Shown here one piece after another: positions 1-6,665 of a stretch of 23,851 bases of DNA (position 1 is its first letter; each line of letters begins with the position of its first letter). The DNA comes from DATKDU01 sp035512595 (GTDB lineage Bacteria > Planctomycetota > Planctomycetia > Pirellulales > Pirellulaceae): the NCBI GenBank assembly GCA_035512595.1, contig DATKDU010000028.1, positions 1-23,851 of the forward strand, given 5' to 3'. The position numbers and the translations under genes were made by a program. Under the pieces are notes generated by a model. It had not been told where the DNA came from. It saw nothing but the letters and a program-made list of their open reading frames with translations, and did no database searches.

Positions 1-258
1 GGCACGCGGGTCATGGGCCCCGGCGGCTATCAGCGGAACGTGCTGTGGAAGAATACCAACCGCCTCTTGCCGATCGACGGCTACGACGGAGTCAAAACCG
101 GGACCACCGACGCCGCCGGCGCCTGCCTGGTTGCCCGCGGCATTCGCGGCCAGGACGAATTGATCGTGGTCGTGCTCGGCTCGGCCAGCTCCGCCGCCCG
201 CTACGTCGATGCCCGCAATCTGTTCCGCTGGGCCTGGCGGCAGCGGGCTGACAAGTAG
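1..258 (+). CDS. D-alanyl-D-alanine carboxypeptidase, C-terminal part (5' truncated)
   Basis: The reading frame is open from base 1 and gives 85 residues, so the start and the SxxK and SxN catalytic motifs lie outside the window. What remains contains NTNRLL followed by GYDGVKTGTT, where KTG is the third conserved motif of the penicillin-binding, serine-type D-Ala-D-Ala carboxypeptidases (PBP5/DacA family). The following stretch, with a glycine-rich turn, ARG and LIVVVLG, is the usual strand pattern after KTG. The enzyme would trim the terminal D-Ala of peptidoglycan stem peptides in the periplasm. The product ends soon after the catalytic fold (FRWAWRQRADK), so a PBP5-type C-terminal beta-domain and amphipathic anchor appear to be absent. 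The stop codon TAG is part of the GTAG head of a palindromic repeat starting at 255. Confidence 0.85.
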   Translation, partial: GTRVMGPGGYQRNVLWKNTNRLLPIDGYDGVKTGTTDAAGACLVARGIRGQDELIVVVLGSASSAARYVDARNLFRWAWRQRADK

Positions 259-350
259 GTCCCGCCTGCCGGGCGGGACCTCGAGTCTGCGCTGGGCGGA
301 GCGCCGAGAAGCGACCACCGAAAAGGTCCCTTCCGGCAGAAGGGACCTAC
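255..350. repeat. Inverted pair of GTAG-headed hairpins (REP/BIME-like)
   Basis: The first hairpin has perfect 10-bp arms at 257-266 (AGGTCCCGCC) and 272-281 around the loop TGCCG. The second has perfect 10-bp arms at 324-333 (AGGTCCCTTC) and 339-348 around the loop CGGCA. The loops are reverse complements, so the second copy is inverted relative to the first. GTAG begins the first copy (255-258), and its complement CTAC ends the second (347-350). That is the layout of a BIME, two REP elements facing each other. It may also end transcription of the upstream carboxypeptidase, though no T-tract follows. Confidence 0.8.
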
Positions 351-370
351 TTTCCGGCGGCTTGCGTGAG

Positions 371-399
371 TTGACCCACTTGGGGATGCTACTTAGAGT
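371..399 (+). promoter_or_regulatory. Candidate sigma-70 promoter for hisF
   Basis: TTGACC at 371-376 is followed after 17 bases by TAGAGT at 394-399. The predicted start of transcription, near 406, gives a leader of about 40 bases before the hisF ATG. The -10 box matches the consensus at four of six positions, so this is a moderate prediction. Confidence 0.4.
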
Positions 400-447
400 A
401 AAAGTTTCCCCATTGCGGCTGCCGTCCTGCCCTTTTTCAGCCTGTCT

Positions 448-1206
448 ATGCTCGCCAAACGCGTCATTCCCTGTCTCGATGTCGATCGCGGGCGGGTGGT
501 GAAAGGGACCAACTTCGTCAACCTGCGGGATGCGGGCGATCCCGTCGAAGTCGCCGCGCGCTACGAGGCGGAAGGGGCCGACGAGTTGGTCTTCCTCGAC
601 ATCACCGCCAGCCACGAAGGGCGGGACATCATGCTCCACGTGGTCCGCCGCACCGCCGAGCAGGTCTTTATGCCGCTGACCGTCGGCGGCGGCATTCGGA
701 CGCTGGAAGACATCCGGGCGCTCTTGAATGCGGGCAGCGACAAGGTGTCGATCAACTCCGCCGCGGTCAAAAATCCCCAGTTCGTGGCGGAAGCGGCGCG
801 GCGCTTTGGCAGTCAGTGTATTGTGGTGAATATTGACCCCAAGCGGACGCGGCGAGACTTCTTCGAGGTTCACATCAACGGCGGCCGGGTGCCGACGGGC
901 CTGGAGGCGGTTGCCTGGGCCAGGCAAGTGGAGGAACTGGGAGCGGGGGAGATCGTCTTGACGAGCATGGATTGCGACGGCACGAAGGACGGTTACGATT
1001 TGGAGATAACGCGAGCCGTCAGCTACGCGGTGACGATCCCGGTGGTCGCCAGCGGCGGTGCGGGCAAGCCGGAGCATCTGGCCGATGCGATCCTCATCGG
1101 AAAGGCCGATGCGGCATTGGCGGCCAGCATTTTTCATTTCGGCGAGTATACGATTGCCGCCACGAAGCGGATCATGGCGGGGCGGGGAATCGCGGTACGG
1201 TTGTAA
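448..1206 (+). CDS. hisF: Imidazole glycerol phosphate synthase cyclase subunit HisF
   Basis: The 252-residue product has the normal HisF length. HisF is a (beta/alpha)8 barrel that takes ammonia from the HisH glutaminase and converts PRFAR to imidazole glycerol phosphate and AICAR, linking histidine and purine synthesis in the cytoplasm. The start MLAKRVIPCLDVDRGRVVKG is the family N-terminus, with catalytic Asp11 in CLDVD. The second catalytic residue, Asp130, is in VVNIDPKR. The phosphate-binding motif VGGGIR is at 79-84, and the TSMDCDGTKDGYD loop is near 172-184. The ATG at 448 is the only start that gives the conserved N-terminus, although no good Shine-Dalgarno precedes it. The gene stands alone: neither hisH nor hisA is adjacent, unlike the compact his operons of many bacteria. 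Confidence 0.97.
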   Translation: MLAKRVIPCLDVDRGRVVKGTNFVNLRDAGDPVEVAARYEAEGADELVFLDITASHEGRDIMLHVVRRTAEQVFMPLTVGGGIRTLEDIRALLNAGSDKVSINSAAVKNPQFVAEAARRFGSQCIVVNIDPKRTRRDFFEVHINGGRVPTGLEAVAWARQVEELGAGEIVLTSMDCDGTKDGYDLEITRAVSYAVTIPVVASGGAGKPEHLADAILIGKADAALAASIFHFGEYTIAATKRIMAGRGIAVRL

Positions 1207-1272
1207 AAAAGCGGTATTTGGTGCCTAGCGGAAAGCACGAAGCACCGAACATAGTAGTTCGAAGTCCTCACT

Positions 1273-1292
1273 CCACCGACCCTGGTCGGTGG
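1273..1292 (+). repeat. 20-bp palindrome, copy 1
   Basis: The sequence is CCACCGACCCTGGTCGGTGG, a perfect 9-bp inverted repeat around CT. The identical 20-mer is at 22488-22507, and its exact reverse complement is at 1427-1446. Three exact copies in 24 kb indicate a dispersed element family. Confidence 0.9.
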
Positions 1293-1335
1293 TAAACCGA
1301 TTGAAAGGCTAGCAACGAATCATCTGCTCCGAAGA

Positions 1336-1380
1336 CTCTTTCCCCCCTTCCGCCGCGAAGCGGCGGAAGGGGGGAAAGAG
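1336..1380. repeat. 45-base perfect hairpin
   Basis: The arms at 1336-1356 and 1360-1380 are exact reverse complements (21 bp) around the loop GAA. The left arm begins CTCTTTCCCCCC and ends TTCCGCCGC. A run of six T follows at 1388-1393, eight bases after the stem, so terminator activity is possible but the spacing is longer than usual. It lies 130 bases past the hisF stop and midway between two inverted 20-bp palindromes. Confidence 0.85.
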
Positions 1381-1426
1381 CGGCTCGTTTTTTGGGGGGG
1401 TCGTTTCTAGTCAATCAGTCAACGGG

Positions 1427-1446
1427 CCACCGACCAGGGTCGGTGG
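1427..1446 (-). repeat. 20-bp palindrome, copy 2 (inverted)
   Basis: The plus-strand sequence is CCACCGACCAGGGTCGGTGG. This is the reverse complement of copies 1 and 3, as the central dinucleotide AG versus CT shows. It ends just before the GTG at 1448 that opens the longest, probably wrong, reading of the PilT-like gene. Confidence 0.9.
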
Positions 1447-1451
1447 TGTGA

Positions 1452-1489
1452 TTCGTGCGTGTTTGGCAACACCAAACACCCAACACGAA
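1452..1489. repeat. Imperfect hairpin with GTGTTTGG/CCAAACAC core
   Basis: GTGTTTGG at 1459-1466 pairs exactly with CCAAACAC at 1472-1479 around CAACA. The outer arms TTCGTG (1452-1457) and CACGAA (1484-1489) also pair, with a three-base bulge between them. It lies 30 bases before the chosen PilT-like start and could sit in the mRNA leader. Confidence 0.6.
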
Positions 1490-1519
1490 ATATCGGAACA
1501 GCAGCAGATGGAGAAAGAC

Positions 1520-2707
1520 ATGTCGCACACATCACACGAGCAGCCGCTCCACGGGTCGGGCGTGATCAGCGCCGAAGCGCTCATCGAGCGCATGATGCAC
1601 GAGAAGCAGGAGCTGGAAGTTGACAAGTACTTTCGCGCCCTGGTGAAGCTGGAAGGGAGCGACCTGCACATGAAGGTGGGCAAGCCGCCGCTGGTCCGCA
1701 TCCGCAACGAGCTGCGACCGCTCAACAGGGACCCCGTTGATGCCGAAGAAATGGTGCGGCTCCTGGTGCCGATGATGAACGATCGCAGCCGGCGGATCTT
1801 CGACGAGGACGGCGGGGCGGACTTCGCCCATACGTGCGAGGTGGACGGCGTGACCTGGCGGTTCCGAGTGAACCTGCTGCAGCAGATGGGCCAGATGGGG
1901 CTGGTGGCACGGCGCGTGAACAACAAAATTCCCGACTTTGCGGGGCTGTACCTGCCGCCGTCGATCGAGAAGCTCTGCTTCTACGATCAAGGCATGGTGC
2001 TCCTGGCGGGCGTCACTGGCTCGGGCAAGAGCACGACGATCGCCTCGATGCTGGACTATATCAACCAGCGCGAGCGGGTCCACATCCTGACGCTCGAAGA
2101 TCCGATCGAGTTCGTGTTCACCGAGGACAAGGCGGTCATCAACCAGCGCGAAGTCGGCTTCGACGTCAAGGACTTCGGCATCGGCATGAAGCACGCCGTT
2201 CGCGAAGACCCGGACATCATGCTCGTCGGCGAAATGCGCGACGAAGAGACCTTCATGACGGCCATTCACGCCGCCGAGACGGGACACCTGGTGTTCGGGA
2301 CGATCCACGCCAGCAGCGGTCCTTCCACGATCGGCCGCATCCTGGACCTCTTCCCGGAAGCGATGCACAAGGCCATTCGCAGCGCCATCGCCTTCAACAT
2401 GAAGGGGATCGTGGCCCAGAAGCTGCTCAAGAGCATCAAGCCCGGCGTGCCCCGCGTGCCGACCGTGGAGATCATGCTCTTCACCTCCATGATCATCAAA
2501 CTGGTGCTCGAGTCGCAGGACAACAAGCTCCCCGACGCCATTCGCATCGGCGCCGCCGACGGGATGCAGGATTTCACCATGAGTCTCAAGCAATTGATTG
2601 ACGACGAGCTCATTGATCGGCCCACCGCTTTTGCCGTCGCTCCCAATCCCGACGCGCTCAAGATGGCCATCAAGGGAATCAACGTCGCTCAGCCCGGAAT
2701 CATCTGA
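1520..2707 (+). CDS. PilT-like secretion/twitching motility ATPase
   Basis: The 395-residue product belongs to the type II/IV secretion-pilus ATPase superfamily and is closest in form to PilT. PilT hexamers power pilus retraction on the cytoplasmic face of the inner membrane. The N-terminal domain carries SDLHMKVGKPPLVRI. The full ATPase set is present: Walker A GVTGSGKST at 164-172 with Lys170, Asp box TLEDPIEF with Glu193-Asp194, Walker B region PDIMLVGEMRDEET around 231-241 with Glu238, and His box GHLVFGTIH with His256 and His263. The ATG at 1520 was chosen because GGAG at 1510-1513 lies six bases upstream. Longer readings from GTG 1448 would translate the palindromic region. The stop overlaps the next start by one base (TGATG). 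No pilin or PilC-like gene is in the window, so the partner machine is unknown. Confidence 0.88.
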   Translation: MSHTSHEQPLHGSGVISAEALIERMMHEKQELEVDKYFRALVKLEGSDLHMKVGKPPLVRIRNELRPLNRDPVDAEEMVRLLVPMMNDRSRRIFDEDGGADFAHTCEVDGVTWRFRVNLLQQMGQMGLVARRVNNKIPDFAGLYLPPSIEKLCFYDQGMVLLAGVTGSGKSTTIASMLDYINQRERVHILTLEDPIEFVFTEDKAVINQREVGFDVKDFGIGMKHAVREDPDIMLVGEMRDEETFMTAIHAAETGHLVFGTIHASSGPSTIGRILDLFPEAMHKAIRSAIAFNMKGIVAQKLLKSIKPGVPRVPTVEIMLFTSMIIKLVLESQDNKLPDAIRIGAADGMQDFTMSLKQLIDDELIDRPTAFAVAPNPDALKMAIKGINVAQPGII

Positions 2708-4557
2708 TGCTTCGCAACCTGGTCTGGCTGCTCCTGGCCGCGGCACTTTTGCTCGTTGGTGCGGACTTGCTGTTTGCGCAAGGCTACGCGCCTTATACGC
2801 CATCGGGAGGCCCGAACTTCATCGACCGTGGTCCGGGGTTTTATCTGGCCGCCTGGAAGCTGTTCTTGCTGGTGCTGGTCTTTCTGTTGTGGGTGTACAC
2901 CACCGATTGGATCAGCCGCGACTCCCTCGAAGTGGGGGACGGCATCGGCATGCCGTGGCAAGCCTGGGGGCCGATTGCCGTCTTCACGTTCTTCGTGGTG
3001 TTTTTTGCCGCTACCTTGAACATCCCCTACTTTGCAGCCGGGTATCCGCTGCTCGTGCTGGCCTGGTTTGTGCCGCTAATCGTGTATGTGGTGATGCGCA
3101 ACGGCCGCGTGACCCACGAGAAGAAAGTGCTGACGAGCGATCACCTCAAGACGTGGTTTTCCAACCTCGGCCGGCGCAAGAAGCGGGACGTGAAGGTCGT
3201 TCATCCCTGGGAAATGGGCCCCCCCGTAGAAATGACCGCCACCACGCCGCTTCAGCAGCAGAATCAGGCGATCCTGATCGAAGCCCGCCAATCCCCCGCC
3301 TTCGTCTCGACGAAGATCCTGCTGGCCGACGCGCTGGACAACCGGGGGGAGAAGATCATGCTCGATTACACGCAGGAAGGGGTGGCGATCCGCTACTACG
3401 TGGATGGCATCTGGCACAATGCGGCGCCGGTCGTGCAGATTCCGCAGCTCAAAGGCCCCCCCCTCAAGGGACCGCCGAATCGCGAAGTCGGAGACATGAT
3501 GCTGGCCGTGCTCAAGAAATTGGCCAACCTCAACATCATGGACCGCCGCAGCCGGCAGGAAGGGAAGTTCCGCACGGAGTTTGCCGGCAACAAATACGAC
3601 ACGACGCTGCTCAGCCAGGGGACGCAGACCGGGGAACGGGTGCTGGTCACGTTCCAGCTCATTACCAAGAATGTTCCCTCGCTGGAAGAGTTGGGAATGC
3701 GCGACGGCCTGCGCGAGAAGGTGAAGGAGCTGATCGGTCCGGGGGCCAGCGGCCTGGTCGTCTTCGCCTCGCTCCCGCAAGACGGCCTGTCGGCCCTGTG
3801 GACGGCATCGCTGCGCTCGACGGACCGCCTGATGCGGGACTTCATGTCGATTCAGGACCAGACGAATCTGGAACGCGACATCGAGAATGTCGAGATCGTC
3901 AAATACAACCTTCAGACGGAAACACCGGACAAGTTGCTTCCCAAGCTGCTGCTCAAGCAACCCGAGGTGGTTTGCATCCCCAATGTCCCCAACGGGGAGA
4001 CCGTGACCGCGCTGTGTACGTACTCACTCAACGAAGATCGCCCTCACCTGGCTTTGATCAGCACGCGGGGCAAGGATGCCGCCGAAACCTTGCTCCGCAT
4101 CCTGGCGATGAATCCCCAGGTGGACGTGTTCAGCAAGTCGATTAAAGGGGTCATCTTCGTGCGGCTGGTCCGCAAGCTGTGCGAGCTGTGCCGCGAGGCG
4201 GTGCAGCCGACGCCGGAGTTGCTGGCGCGGCTGGGCATTCCCGCGGGACGCGTGCAGGTGCTGTACCGCGAGAAGCAGCCGCCGCCGCCGGGGCAGCCGC
4301 CGCCGCCGAAGAAAAAAGGGGAGCCGGAAATCTGCCCTGCGTGCCGCGGCCTGGGGTATCGCGGACGGACGGGAATCTACGAGGTGCTCGCCGTCGATGA
4401 CAAGATTCGCCAGGTGCTCACGCGGCAACCCACCGTCGAGCAAATCCGCCAGTTGGCTCGACAGGCGGGCCACCGCAGCCTGCAGGAAGAGGGCATCCTG
4501 GTGATGGCGCTGGGAACGACGTCGCTGACGGAGTTACAGAGGGTGATGAAGCAATGA
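2707..4557 (+). CDS. Membrane-anchored GspE/PilB-like protein with degenerate ATPase motifs
   Basis: The 616-residue product starts with a signal-like hydrophobic segment (1-24) and further membrane segments near 46-66, 87-107 and 111-130. A GspE/PilB-type domain follows from about residue 195. The fold landmarks are clear: LEELGM (326-331), the LVRKLCELC segment, two CxxC pairs (Cys492/495 and Cys543/546) that fit the family's zinc finger, and RTGIYEVL (554-561). The catalytic motifs are not kept. The Walker A position reads ASLPQDGLSA (354-363) with no GKT/S. The Asp box reads IQDQTN (382-387), Walker B reads QPEVVCIPNVPNGETV (418-433), and the His box reads PHLALISTRGKDA. A proline-rich linker (525-534) interrupts the zinc region. 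It is therefore probably a pseudo-ATPase that assembles with, or anchors, the active PilT-like protein encoded one base upstream. The function is inferred. Confidence 0.82.
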   Translation: MLRNLVWLLLAAALLLVGADLLFAQGYAPYTPSGGPNFIDRGPGFYLAAWKLFLLVLVFLLWVYTTDWISRDSLEVGDGIGMPWQAWGPIAVFTFFVVFFAATLNIPYFAAGYPLLVLAWFVPLIVYVVMRNGRVTHEKKVLTSDHLKTWFSNLGRRKKRDVKVVHPWEMGPPVEMTATTPLQQQNQAILIEARQSPAFVSTKILLADALDNRGEKIMLDYTQEGVAIRYYVDGIWHNAAPVVQIPQLKGPPLKGPPNREVGDMMLAVLKKLANLNIMDRRSRQEGKFRTEFAGNKYDTTLLSQGTQTGERVLVTFQLITKNVPSLEELGMRDGLREKVKELIGPGASGLVVFASLPQDGLSALWTASLRSTDRLMRDFMSIQDQTNLERDIENVEIVKYNLQTETPDKLLPKLLLKQPEVVCIPNVPNGETVTALCTYSLNEDRPHLALISTRGKDAAETLLRILAMNPQVDVFSKSIKGVIFVRLVRKLCELCREAVQPTPELLARLGIPAGRVQVLYREKQPPPPGQPPPPKKKGEPEICPACRGLGYRGRTGIYEVLAVDDKIRQVLTRQPTVEQIRQLARQAGHRSLQEEGILVMALGTTSLTELQRVMKQ

Positions 4558-4560
4558 ATC

Positions 4561-4671
4561 AGTCCAAAGTCCAAGGTCTAAAGTCCAAAGTCAGCATTCG
4601 ACCTCGACTTTTGGCTCAGACTTTGGACTTTGGACCTTGGACCTTGGACTCTGGACTTTGGACTTTGGACT
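4561..4671. repeat. Heptamer-repeat inverted repeat (GGACTTT units)
   Basis: From 4619 to 4671 the sequence runs in seven-base steps with the consensus GGACTTT (variants GGACCTT and GGACTCT), about 7.6 units. The opposite arm at 4561-4592 carries the complementary units (AGTCCAA and similar). It matches the first 32 bases of the right arm at 30 of 32 positions, with a 26-base loop between. The element starts four bases after the stop of the degenerate ATPase gene and ends 21 bases before the CvpA-like start, so it fills the whole gap. It could act as a terminator or RNA-processing hairpin, or be a selfish repeat like the STRRs of cyanobacteria. Confidence 0.88.
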
Positions 4672-4692
4672 CCTGCCGATTCTTGTGATCTC

Positions 4693-5310
4693 ATGATGTA
4701 CTTTTTGCTCTTCCTGATCTTCGCCGCCACCGTGGCCGCCCTGTGGTTTCATGGCACGTGGAACAACTGCGTGACGCTGATCAACATGACGCTGGCCATG
4801 ATGATCGCCACCAACTACTACGAGCCGATCTGTTTCCAGCTCGAGCAGTTCGACGCCTCCTTCACCTACCTGCTCGATTTCGTCGTGATCTGGGTTTTGT
4901 TCGGCATCACCTTTCTCATCCTGCGGCTGATCACGGACATGCTGTCCACCAATCGGGTGAAGTTCATCACGCCGGTGGAGATGGCCCTGCGCAGCCTGAC
5001 GGCCCTCTGGGGAGGGTGGCTGTTGATCTGCTTCATCGGCTTTACGCTCCACTTCGCGCCGCTCAATAGCGAGAGCCCCGGCGGCGCCCTGGCCAGTCCG
5101 CCGTCCTCCATGTCGGCGTTCGGCGCGTGGCACAGCTTCATGAAAAACCGTTCGGCCTACGCCCTCAGCCGCGGCCATTTCGACCCCATGTTCCCCGACA
5201 GCACCGGCCAGAACGTTCAACAGTTTGATTCCAAGGGCGACTTCTTCGACAAGTACCACGATCGTCGCGTCCGCTACCAGCAGGCCGAAATGATGCGGGT
5301 GAACCCCTAG
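4693..5310 (+). CDS. CvpA-like membrane protein
   Basis: The 205-residue product has four hydrophobic segments near residues 3-19, 27-45, 57-82 and 99-122, followed by a soluble tail of about 80 residues rich in charged and aromatic groups (for example DSKGDFFDKYHDRR). The arrangement resembles the CvpA (colicin V production) family of small inner-membrane proteins, but the assignment rests on topology and general similarity, not a diagnostic motif. The ATG pair at 4693/4696 was chosen because any upstream extension would translate the heptamer repeat. Position and strand suggest cotranscription with the two ATPase-type genes, although the repeat in the gap could separate them. Its role is unknown. 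Confidence 0.68.
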   Translation: MMYFLLFLIFAATVAALWFHGTWNNCVTLINMTLAMMIATNYYEPICFQLEQFDASFTYLLDFVVIWVLFGITFLILRLITDMLSTNRVKFITPVEMALRSLTALWGGWLLICFIGFTLHFAPLNSESPGGALASPPSSMSAFGAWHSFMKNRSAYALSRGHFDPMFPDSTGQNVQQFDSKGDFFDKYHDRRVRYQQAEMMRVNP

Positions 5311-5360
5311 TCGCCCGGCGGCGTAGTAGGCAGGGGATCTTCGCTTGACGGCTTCTTAGC

Positions 5361-6086
5361 ATGGCTATGCACAACTCGACACCAGTATCGAGCGCTGCGA
5401 GCGGCGAATTGCCGACTTTCGCCGACTATCGTCCGCTGTCCCTATCGGCACTGGTCTCCCTGTTGCTCGGCCTGGCGTCGGCGGTCGTGCTCATCAATCC
5501 AGTGTTTGCGATGGTTCCGTTGGCTGCCATCGTCCTGGCCGTCATCGCACTGCGGGGGATTGCTACCGCTTCCGGCGGACTGAGCGGCAGGCGGCTGGCC
5601 GTGGCGGGGCTCTGCCTGGCAGCCCTGTTTCTGGGTTGGGGGCTGGCAAAGCATTTTCACCATCAGGCGCACCTCAGCGTCCGCGCCCGCGAGTTTGCGG
5701 ACGACTGGCTGCGGGTGCTGTCGGCCGGCGATCTGCCGCGGGCCTTTCAACTGCACGTGAGGCGCGAATCCCGCCAGGACCCGCATTCGATCAGGCCGCG
5801 CATGACCATGACCCAGGGGGAACCCGATTTCGAGATGACGGAATTCTTTGACGATCCCGCCCTGGAAGTTTTTCTGGCGGCGGGGCCGAACGTGCGCTAT
5901 CGCTTTGAGGAAGTGGTCCTGCAAACACAGGACGGATTGTCCGATCGAGTCGTGCTCAAATACACCTTCGAAAGCGACAGCGGGCGGTTACCGCTGTGGA
6001 TTACCGTGCGACGGACGTTCGGCAACTCCGATCGCCAGGCCGACTGGGAGATTTATTCGGCGCGGCACGTCCCGCCGGGCCAATGA
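5361..6086 (+). CDS. Membrane protein with DUF4190-like N-terminus
   Basis: The 241-residue product has three hydrophobic segments near 27-45, 48-65 and 79-96. Between the second and third is IALRGIATASGGLSGRRLAVAG, the L..G...GGL.GR.LA..G pattern of DUF4190-type proteins. The rest (about 105-241) is soluble, with a helix like those of lumazine-binding-like/DUF4878-type domains (FADDWLRVLSAGDLPRAFQLH) and several predicted strands, probably facing the periplasm. The start is either ATG 5361 or ATG 5367, and neither has a strong Shine-Dalgarno. It follows the CvpA-like gene by 50 bases and converges on the next gene with only three bases between stops. No function can be assigned. Confidence 0.72.
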   Translation: MAMHNSTPVSSAASGELPTFADYRPLSLSALVSLLLGLASAVVLINPVFAMVPLAAIVLAVIALRGIATASGGLSGRRLAVAGLCLAALFLGWGLAKHFHHQAHLSVRAREFADDWLRVLSAGDLPRAFQLHVRRESRQDPHSIRPRMTMTQGEPDFEMTEFFDDPALEVFLAAGPNVRYRFEEVVLQTQDGLSDRVVLKYTFESDSGRLPLWITVRRTFGNSDRQADWEIYSARHVPPGQ

Positions 6087-6089
6087 GCC

Positions 6090-6665
6090 CTAGCGCCAGA
6101 CCCCGTTTCCGCTCGACGGATCGAAGCGGTCCGATCGCAGGCCCGAGGGCAACGCGGCCGGCTCATTCGAAGCGTGAGAATATGCCGACGGCTCCACCAG
6201 CGCCACCGCCGGCTCCGGCTCTGCGATCACTTCAGGCCCTTTCGCCAGGCCGGCAAGCGTGCAGACGTCCAGCAGCGTCTCCGCCGCGAATCGGCCCGGG
6301 CCCAGCAGCATGTGCAGTTGGAACAGGAACCGATTGATGTTGTCTGAATACTGAAACGGGTCGTTGGCCATCCCGCCAAACCAGCCCATGTTGTCGCTGT
6401 TGCATTTCGGCCGGCAGAAAAACGACACGCCGATGTAGATCAGCAGAATGCCGAGGCTGACCAGTGCCGCATTCCACGGCGGCAACCATTGCAGGAGTAG
6501 GGGCACAAGAATGGCGAAGCCCAGACTCGCCATGCCGGCCAGAACGACGAGTTTCAGGCACACCAGCCACAGCGGTTTGCGAGAGGTCACGTAGGTCGTA
6601 TTCAGCTCAATCGAGCCATGTTTGTCCAGCGACGATTGCCCGCGCAACTCCGTATACGAAAACAT
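6090..6665 (-). CDS. Conserved-looking membrane protein of unknown function
   Basis: The 191-residue product is read on the minus strand, with ATG at 6665 preceded by AGGAAG six bases upstream. Two long hydrophobic segments (about 32-58 and 64-83) are followed directly by FFCRPKCN and then a dense aromatic/Asn segment, DNMGWFGGMANDPFQYSDNI (91-110). A short helix (NRFLFQLHMLLGPGRF) comes next, then a low-complexity Glu/Pro/Ala tail. The middle segment looks like a conserved core rather than random sequence, and Cys84 and Cys88 could bind metal or form a disulfide. The gene is convergent with the DUF4190-like gene and divergent from the HEAT lipoprotein gene. I do not recognise the family. Confidence 0.72.
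   Translation of the reverse strand: MFSYTELRGQSSLDKHGSIELNTTYVTSRKPLWLVCLKLVVLAGMASLGFAILVPLLLQWLPPWNAALVSLGILLIYIGVSFFCRPKCNSDNMGWFGGMANDPFQYSDNINRFLFQLHMLLGPGRFAAETLLDVCTLAGLAKGPEVIAEPEPAVALVEPSAYSHASNEPAALPSGLRSDRFDPSSGNGVWR

Larger units (their letters stand above)
1207..1519. other. Gene-free stretch filled with palindromes
   Basis: No credible coding sequence was seen in these 313 bases. They hold two inverted copies of a 20-bp palindrome (1273-1292 and 1427-1446), a 45-base perfect hairpin between them (1336-1380), a short T-run (1388-1393), and a further imperfect hairpin (1452-1489) just before the PilT-like gene. No clear promoter for the downstream genes was recognised. Confidence 0.75.

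Noticed and set aside
1388..1393. Classical Rho-independent terminator formed by the 45-base hairpin and T-run
   Set aside because: The T-run starts eight bases after the stem and is followed by a G-run. Termination is possible, but the form is not canonical.
1448..1519. N-terminal extension of the PilT-like protein from GTG 1448
   Set aside because: It would translate a hairpin region, and a good Shine-Dalgarno supports ATG 1520.
2598..4145. 515-residue plus-strand frame overlapping the degenerate ATPase gene
   Set aside because: It is a +1-type shadow of the real frame, which alone carries membrane helices and the ATPase-fold landmarks.
2707..4557. Degenerate ATPase as a pseudogene
   Set aside because: There are no internal stops or frameshifts over 616 codons, and the zinc-finger cysteines and C-terminal motifs are intact. 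The motif loss looks like specialisation.
4561..4671. CRISPR array
   Set aside because: Units are seven bases with no spacers, and no cas genes are present.
4630..4692. N-terminal extension of the CvpA-like protein
   Set aside because: The extra residues are only a translation of the heptamer repeat.
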